Positions 58,020 to 64,000 of a stretch of DNA of 64,000 nucleotides are shown piece by piece (the stretch's first letter is position 1; each line of letters begins with the position of its first letter). The stretch spans positions 1-64,000 of the forward strand of contig NZ_JADZLT010000040.1 of the NCBI RefSeq assembly GCF_015904235.1, in the 5' to 3' direction. A program made the translations under genes and the position numbers. Source of the stretch: Methylobrevis albus (GTDB lineage: Bacteria; Pseudomonadota; Alphaproteobacteria; Rhizobiales; Pleomorphomonadaceae). The notes under the pieces were generated by a model. That model ran no database searches, had not been told where the DNA came from, and saw nothing but the letters and a program-made list of their open reading frames with translations.

Positions 58020-60854
58020 TCACTGGCCGAGGCGTTCGAGCAGGGCCGGGATGTGGACCTGGTCGGCCTTGTAGTTCCCCGTCAGGGCGTACATCACGAT
58101 GTTGACGCCGGCGCGGAAGGCGAACTCGCGCTGGCGCGGATCGCCCGGCACCACCGGGTAGAGAAAGCCACCGTTGTCGTCGGCGGCCCAGGCACCGGCG
58201 AGGTCGTTGCCGATGATCAGGATCGGCGAGACGCCGTCGCCGCCGCGCACCGGCCGCTCCTCCCCGGTCTCGGCCTCGTCCTCGGGCACGCCGGCTTCGA
58301 CCCACAGCGGGCTGCCGATGTAGCGGCCCGGGAAGTCGGCGAGCAGGTAGAACGACTTGGTGAGGACGTGATCCTCTGGCACCGGCTCCAGCGGCGGAAT
58401 GTCGAGGCCGGCGAGCATGTCGCGCAGCCGCGCCGTCGCCGGGGACCCCGCGGCGCCGTTGCGGCCGGGTAGCACGGAGAGCTGGTCGCGCGTGTCGAAC
58501 AGCACCGTGCCGCCGGAGCGCATGAAGCCGTCGATCCGGGTCATCACGGCGCCGGAGGGCACCGTGCCGGAGGCGTCGACCGGCCAGTAGATCAGCGGGA
58601 AGGTGGCGAGTTCGTCGCGCGCGGGGTCGAGGCCGACCGGCTCGCCGGGTTCGAGCGCGGTGCGGCTCGCGAGGAACTTCGACAGCGTCGAGAGCCCGGC
58701 CCGGCTCGCCTCGTCGATCTCGGCATTGCCGGTGACGATGTAGGCGAGGCGGGTCTGGCTGACGGCGTCGAGCAGCGCCTGGTCTTCGGCGCTGATGCCC
58801 TGCGCGCGCGCCTCGCCCGACACCGCCGCCGCGAAGGCGACGGTCGCCGCCACCAGCAGCGCCGCGGTGGTGCCGCGGCCGGCGAGTCGGCCGGGCAAGG
58901 TCATGCCGCCGAGCAGCACCAGCACGGCGATGGCGTCGGCGAAGAGCGCGAGCAGCGCGAGGCCGAACAGCCAGGGCGCGAGGTCGATGCCGGTGTTGCC
59001 GGCGAGCGCCACGCGGTTGGCACCCGAAAGGCCGCTGGCGTCGAGGGCGACCGGACGGTCGTCGGCGGTCAAGAGGTTGATGGCGCGGAAGGCGTCGTCG
59101 GCACCATAAAGGCCGGGCGGGGTGGCGGCGGACGGGGTGGCCGCGGCGACGCCGGCGAGCGGGATGCCGCGCACGTCGGCGCCGGGCGTCGTCATGCGGC
59201 CGAAGCCGTCGAGCACCGAGAGCGGCGGCAGCAGGGCACCGCCGGTCGCCACCGCATCGGTGCGCACGCCGGACGCATTGCCGAGCGCCACCGTGCGGCG
59301 GAGCATTTCGACGAAGGCGCCGGAGATCGGCAGGTTGGACCAGCTGGTGTCGGCGGTGACGTGGAACAGCACCAGCCAGCCTTCGCCGTGGCGGGCGCCG
59401 GTGACGAGCGGCGTGCCGTCGGCGAGCGTCGCCCATGTGCGCTGGTCGAGGTCGGCGCTCGGCTCGGCGAGCACCTGGCGCTCGACGACGACGTCGTCCG
59501 GCACGGCGATGTCGGCGAACGGCCCGTCGGGCGAGAAGGCGGCGAGCGGCTGCGGCTCGCCCCACGACAGCGCGCCGCCGAGGGTGCGGCCGCCGCGGCG
59601 CAGCGTCACCGGCACGAGCGGATCCTCGCCGGCGGCAAGGCGCGGGCCGGCGAAGCGGATCAGCACGCCGCCGCCGGTGACGAAGCGGTCGACCGCGGCC
59701 GCGGTGTCGCCGGCGAAGGTGCCGACGTCGGCCATGACGATCGCCGACAGGCCGTCTTCGACGAAAGCATCGACGGCGGAGCCGAGCACGCTGCCGCGCG
59801 GCTGGCGCACGTCGGCGAAGGGGCCGAGGGCGCGGGAGAGGAAATAGTTCGGCGACAGCAGCGGCTGCACCCGGTCGCCGGGCACCGACGAGATCAGCCC
59901 GACGGTGCGACGGCGCCAGCGGTCGTCGAGCAATTGCACGGCGCCGGCGGTATCGGCGCCGGCGATCTCGAGGCGGGCGATCTCGTTGCGCAGTTCCAGC
60001 GGCAGGTCGATCGGGACCGACAGTTCGGTGTCGCTGCCGGTGATCTCGAACGGGCGTTCGTCGAGGATCGCGCCGCGGCGGTCGAGCGCGACGATCTCGC
60101 CGACGCCGGGGGTGCGGACGTCGAGGCGGCGCAGGGTCGCGGCCAGCGTCTCGCCGTCATGCGCGACGCCGGCGAGCATGGTCGGGCCGGGCACGTCGTT
60201 GCCGGCGAGCGTCACGGTCGCCTGCGGCGCGATATCGGCGAGCGCTGTGGCGAAGGCGGCGCCCGAGCCGTCGTCGAGCGGTTCGGCGATCCAGAACACG
60301 TCGCCGGGGGCGGCGGTATCGGCGGCGGTGCGCAGCGGCTCGAGCAGCGCGGCATGGTCGGGTGACCAGGCCCGGGGGCCGAGCGCGCCGAGGCGGGTCT
60401 GCGCCGTGGCCGAGGTGGTGGCGGCGAGATCCTGCGCCGGGCCTTCGGCGGTGGCGACGATGACGACGGGGCGGCCGTCGGCCGCGGCGTCGTCGAGGGC
60501 GGCGCGGGCGGTGTCGACGCGGTTCTGCCAGTCGGGCGCCGCCGACCAGCCGTTGTCGACGACGAGCCAGACCGGGCCGCTGCCGGCGAGCGCCCCGGCG
60601 TCGGGGCGCAGGCTCGGGCCGGAGAGCGCGAAGATCAGGAAGGCGACAAGGGCGAGGCGCAGCGCTGTCAGCCACCACGGCGTACGCGCCGGGGTTTCTT
60701 CCGCGACGGTGAGGCCGAGCAGCAGGCGAAGCGGCGGGAAAGTCACGGATTTCGGGCGCGGCGGCGTCACGCGCAGCAGCCACCACAGTGCCGGCAGCGC
60801 GACGAGGCCGACCAGCACCCAGGGGGCGGCGAAGGCGAGCGGGAAACCCATCAT
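58020..60854 (-). CDS. DUF4159 / BatA-type membrane protein (MoxR operon)
   Basis: A 944-residue protein. It has an N-terminal aerotolerance-regulator (BatA) domain with two membrane helices (APWVLVGLVALPALWWLL and WWLTALRLALVAFLIFALSG), and the intervening PRPKSVTFPPLRLLLGL is typical. A long periplasmic part contains a degenerate vWA-like segment (VWLVVDNGWSAAP). Further membrane segments lie near residues 625-645 and 665-690, and the last ~210 residues are DUF4159 (LAYIVTGNAEIDEASR to GVNIVMYALTGNYKADQVH). ATGA overlap with the DUF58 gene indicates coupling. Function unknown. Confidence 0.88.
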   Translation of the reverse strand: MMGFPLAFAAPWVLVGLVALPALWWLLRVTPPRPKSVTFPPLRLLLGLTVAEETPARTPWWLTALRLALVAFLIFALSGPSLRPDAGALAGSGPVWLVVDNGWSAAPDWQNRVDTARAALDDAAADGRPVVIVATAEGPAQDLAATTSATAQTRLGALGPRAWSPDHAALLEPLRTAADTAAPGDVFWIAEPLDDGSGAAFATALADIAPQATVTLAGNDVPGPTMLAGVAHDGETLAATLRRLDVRTPGVGEIVALDRRGAILDERPFEITGSDTELSVPIDLPLELRNEIARLEIAGADTAGAVQLLDDRWRRRTVGLISSVPGDRVQPLLSPNYFLSRALGPFADVRQPRGSVLGSAVDAFVEDGLSAIVMADVGTFAGDTAAAVDRFVTGGGVLIRFAGPRLAAGEDPLVPVTLRRGGRTLGGALSWGEPQPLAAFSPDGPFADIAVPDDVVVERQVLAEPSADLDQRTWATLADGTPLVTGARHGEGWLVLFHVTADTSWSNLPISGAFVEMLRRTVALGNASGVRTDAVATGGALLPPLSVLDGFGRMTTPGADVRGIPLAGVAAATPSAATPPGLYGADDAFRAINLLTADDRPVALDASGLSGANRVALAGNTGIDLAPWLFGLALLALFADAIAVLVLLGGMTLPGRLAGRGTTAALLVAATVAFAAAVSGEARAQGISAEDQALLDAVSQTRLAYIVTGNAEIDEASRAGLSTLSKFLASRTALEPGEPVGLDPARDELATFPLIYWPVDASGTVPSGAVMTRIDGFMRSGGTVLFDTRDQLSVLPGRNGAAGSPATARLRDMLAGLDIPPLEPVPEDHVLTKSFYLLADFPGRYIGSPLWVEAGVPEDEAETGEERPVRGGDGVSPILIIGNDLAGAWAADDNGGFLYPVVPGDPRQREFAFRAGVNIVMYALTGNYKADQVHIPALLERLGQ

Positions 60855-61791
60855 GACTCGCCTCCCGCGACGCCGGCGTGCGGTGCCATCTCGGCGAGGC
60901 GGGCGTGCAGGGCGAGCAGCACCTCGTTCGGGCTGCGGTCGGTGTGGTGCACGGCGAAGCTCCATCCGGGGCGGCCGGCCTCCTGGCGGAGGCGGTCGCG
61001 GTGGGCCGCGAGAACGTCGAGATAGGCGGCGCGCCAGGATTCCGCCCGGCCGGCGGTGATCCGCCCGCCGGTCTCGGGATCGACGAATTCGGTGCGGCCG
61101 TCGAAGGGGAAGGTCTCCTCGACCGGGTCGAACACCTGCACGAGATGCACCCGCGCGCCGGCGCCGGCGAGGCGGGCGAGGTCGGCGTGCAGCGCGTCGG
61201 GGTCGTCGAGGAAGTCGGCGAACATCACCACCTCGTGGAAGCGGCGCACACCGGCGATCTCGGGCCGGGTCGTTTCCTCGTCGAGGTGGGAGAGCGTCAT
61301 CGCGAGGCGCTCGGCGGCGGTGCGGCTCGCCGTCGGGCGGCCGTGGCCGAGCAGGCCGATACGCTCGCCGGAGCGGGCGAGCAGTTCGGCCATGGCGACG
61401 AGCAGCACCACGGCGCGGTCGCGCTTCATCGGGCCGCCACGCGCCGAGCGGAAGCGCATCGAGCGGGAGAGGTCGGCCCAGAGCCAGACGGTGTGGGCGG
61501 TCTCGAGCTCGCGCTCGCGGACGTAGAGGTGTTCGTCGCGGGCCGAGCGGCGCCAATCGATGCGGCGCGCCGGCTCGCCGAAGTTGAACGGCCGGAACTG
61601 CCAGAAATCCTCGCCGAAACCGGCGCGGCGGCGGCCGTGCCAGCCCGACGAGACGGTGTTGGCGACCTGGCGCGCCTCGACGAGCAGTTCGGGCAGCGCC
61701 GCGGCGAGGCTGCGCGCCTCGGCCGTCATCGCGGTATCGAGCAGCGGCGGCTCGCGGACGGCGGAGGAGGGCGCGCGCTCGGCCATCCGCG

Positions 61792-61795
<4 letters not shown>
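60851..61795 (-). CDS. DUF58 domain protein (MoxR operon)
   Basis: A 314-residue protein of the DUF58 family, vWA-related partners of MoxR ATPases. The family core is visible: GRRRAGFGEDFWQFRPFNFGEPARRIDWRRSAR in short parts FWQFRPF, RRIDWRRSAR, LYVRERE, and the MIDAS-like LWADLSRSMRF. It is soluble. Overlaps by 4 bases with both moxR upstream and the DUF4159 gene downstream. It is thought to link the ATPase to its membrane partners, by analogy with BatA/MoxR systems. Confidence 0.92.
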
Positions 61796-62799
<1,004 letters not shown>

Positions 62800-63458
62800 C
62801 TTGGGTCGTGGCTCCTCTTCGTCGTGCCGGATGCGGCAGGGTTCGGCCGATCCGTTGCGTCGCCCGCGGGTCCGGCCGGCGGCGGCAGTTCATCCGGCCG
62901 GTGCCGGCCTCGAAGTCCGGTCGCCCGACCGGCCGGCCCGCCCGTCCGGGGCAGGGCCGCAAGAATGTCTTCCACACACACCTCGTGCGGCGATGGAGCC
63001 GGGCGGGTGCCCGCGGCCTCCATATGGGGCGCTCCGCCGAGCTGTCGCGGGGGCAACCGGCTGCTTGCACCTCGCCGGGCCTGCCTGCCCGGTCGCCTTG
63101 CAAGAGGCGGACCTTTCGCCCTCTTGCTGCAGCGACCTTCGCGCGACGCTGCCATGCAGCAGGATCGGACCGCCACCTGCGGAGTTTGACACCAACCTTG
63201 CCCGGGCGCACCCGGTGCAAATCGGCGGGGCGGCATGGTCCCCGGTTTCTTTCATTGCATCGGAAGGGCGGTTTTTGGCGACTTTGAGACCGACCCTCGG
63301 ATAATCTACGGCGGGCCAAGCGTTTTGGCCCGCCGGCAACACGGTGAAGTGATCGCGCTGCAGCGAGAGACCGAGGCGTTTCGCCGCGTCGGCGCGGTGC
63401 GGGGTGCGACGATATCGCTGCTGTCAAGCGGGGCCGGGGGGCCGGAATGCGAGCGGAT
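62800..63458. other. Intergenic region between divergent moxR and DUF1285 genes
   Basis: About 660 bases. It is slightly less GC-rich from 63200 onwards, where a candidate TTTGAGACC..GGATAATCTAC promoter-like stretch (63284-63307) occurs on plus. A 3-base-periodic open frame on either strand lacks any recognisable family, so I report no gene here. Confidence 0.55.
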
Positions 63459-64000
63459 ATGAGTACCGAGGATCGAGACAATCTCCCGGATGACGCCGCC
63501 ACGGCGCTCGCCGCGCTGCTGTCGCGGGCGGCCGACGGACACGGCAAGCTGCCGCCGGTCGAGCGCTGGGATCCCGCGAATTGCGGCGCGATCGACATCC
63601 GCATCGACCGCGACGGCGGCTGGCACTATCTCGGCACGCCGATCCACCGCGCGCCGCTGGTCAGGCTGTTCTCAACCGTGCTGCGGCGCGAGCCGGACGG
63701 CAGCTACGTGCTGGTGACACCGGCCGAGAAACTCACCATCCGGGTCGACGACGTGCCGTTCCTCGCCGTCGAGATGATCGCCGAAGACGAGGGGCCGGCG
63801 CGCCGGCTGACCTTCCGCACCAACCTCGGTGACATCGCGGTGGCGGATGCGGATCGCCCGCTGCGGTTTCCGGAAGAGCCCGGCGGCGGCTTCGTGCCTT
63901 ATCTCACGGTGCGCGGCGGGCTGGAGGCGCGGCTGACCCGGGCACTCGCCGTCGATCTCGCCGGCCTCGTCGAGGTGGACGCGTCGGGCCGGGCCGGGGT
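63459..64000 (+). CDS. DUF1285 domain protein (partial, runs off the window end)
   Basis: The first ~180 residues of a protein cut by the window edge. DUF1285 features are clear: CGAIDIRIDRDGGWHYLGTP, then PLVRLFSTVLRREPDGSYVLVTPAEK (core LVRLFSTVLRRE), IRVDDVPFLAVEM. The family adopts a two-domain beta-rich fold of unknown function. ATG at 63447, four codons up, is an equally possible start. It is divergent from the moxR operon. In other alphaproteobacteria DUF1285 genes often sit next to a MoxR operon, with a CCA-adding enzyme gene frequently after them; that part lies outside this window. Confidence 0.88.
   Translation, partial: MSTEDRDNLPDDAATALAALLSRAADGHGKLPPVERWDPANCGAIDIRIDRDGGWHYLGTPIHRAPLVRLFSTVLRREPDGSYVLVTPAEKLTIRVDDVPFLAVEMIAEDEGPARRLTFRTNLGDIAVADADRPLRFPEEPGGGFVPYLTVRGGLEARLTRALAVDLAGLVEVDASGRAG

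Noticed and set aside
62890-63342. A 150-codon minus-strand frame and overlapping frames before moxR
   Set aside because: Three frames overlap, none has family likeness, and the translations are rich in Arg/Ala/Pro as expected of non-coding GC-rich DNA.

Overview
The window is GC-rich chromosomal DNA from an alphaproteobacterium, most likely in the Hyphomicrobiales (Rhizobiales). Grounds: a 23S rRNA gene with an extra hairpin in the helix-9 region, the gene families and their order, and several families of palindromic repeats of the kind common in that order. I see no insertion sequence, prophage, CRISPR array, tRNA gene or plasmid-type locus.

Layout. 1-3.2 kb: the 3' half of an rRNA operon (23S, 5S), with no tRNA seen downstream. 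3.8-4.9 kb: a zinc alcohol dehydrogenase with a strong terminator. 5.0-11.3 kb (minus strand): a BMP-type ABC importer (ATPase, two permeases, Tat-exported binding protein) ending in a cytosine-deaminase-like amidohydrolase, preceded by a leader with a possible pseudoknot and a repeated motif. 11.9-22.2 kb: a myo-inositol catabolic locus, iolC(fused to a DUF2090 aldolase)-iolD-iolE-iolB on minus, iolG divergent on plus, then mmsA/iolA and a LysR regulator. 22.5-35.6 kb: mixed genes (UPF0114, glgX, an MFS exporter, a UPF0104 flippase-like protein, a large MscS channel, a Tat-exported intradiol dioxygenase, a soluble chemoreceptor, an ABC-F protein, a type-2-like pyrF). 35.8-37.2 kb: cobQ.

37.4-46.1 kb: a coherent catabolic locus of iron alcohol dehydrogenase, aldehyde dehydrogenase, a small unknown protein, a PuuA-like glutamine-synthetase homologue, an ethanolamine-permease-type transporter and an N-formylglutamate-amidohydrolase-like protein, with a divergent RpiR regulator. 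The order fits catabolism of ethanolamine (or a similar amino alcohol) through gamma-glutamyl intermediates, without ethanolamine ammonia-lyase.

46.2-47.8 kb: a histidine kinase whose N-terminal membrane domain matches the plant ETR1 ethylene-binding domain at each of the key residues I could align. 47.9-55.8 kb: a low-GC small gene, cobU/cobP, an SDR and a Gfo/Idh oxidoreductase, a small membrane-anchored protein, a phosphoesterase, a Nudix hydrolase, a glutathionyl-hydroquinone reductase and an acetyltransferase. 55.8-62.8 kb: a MoxR-DUF58-DUF4159-membrane protein operon. The window ends inside a DUF1285 gene.

Starts were chosen from ribosome-binding sites and family lengths. Long open frames opposite or out of register with these genes are products of high GC content and were left out.
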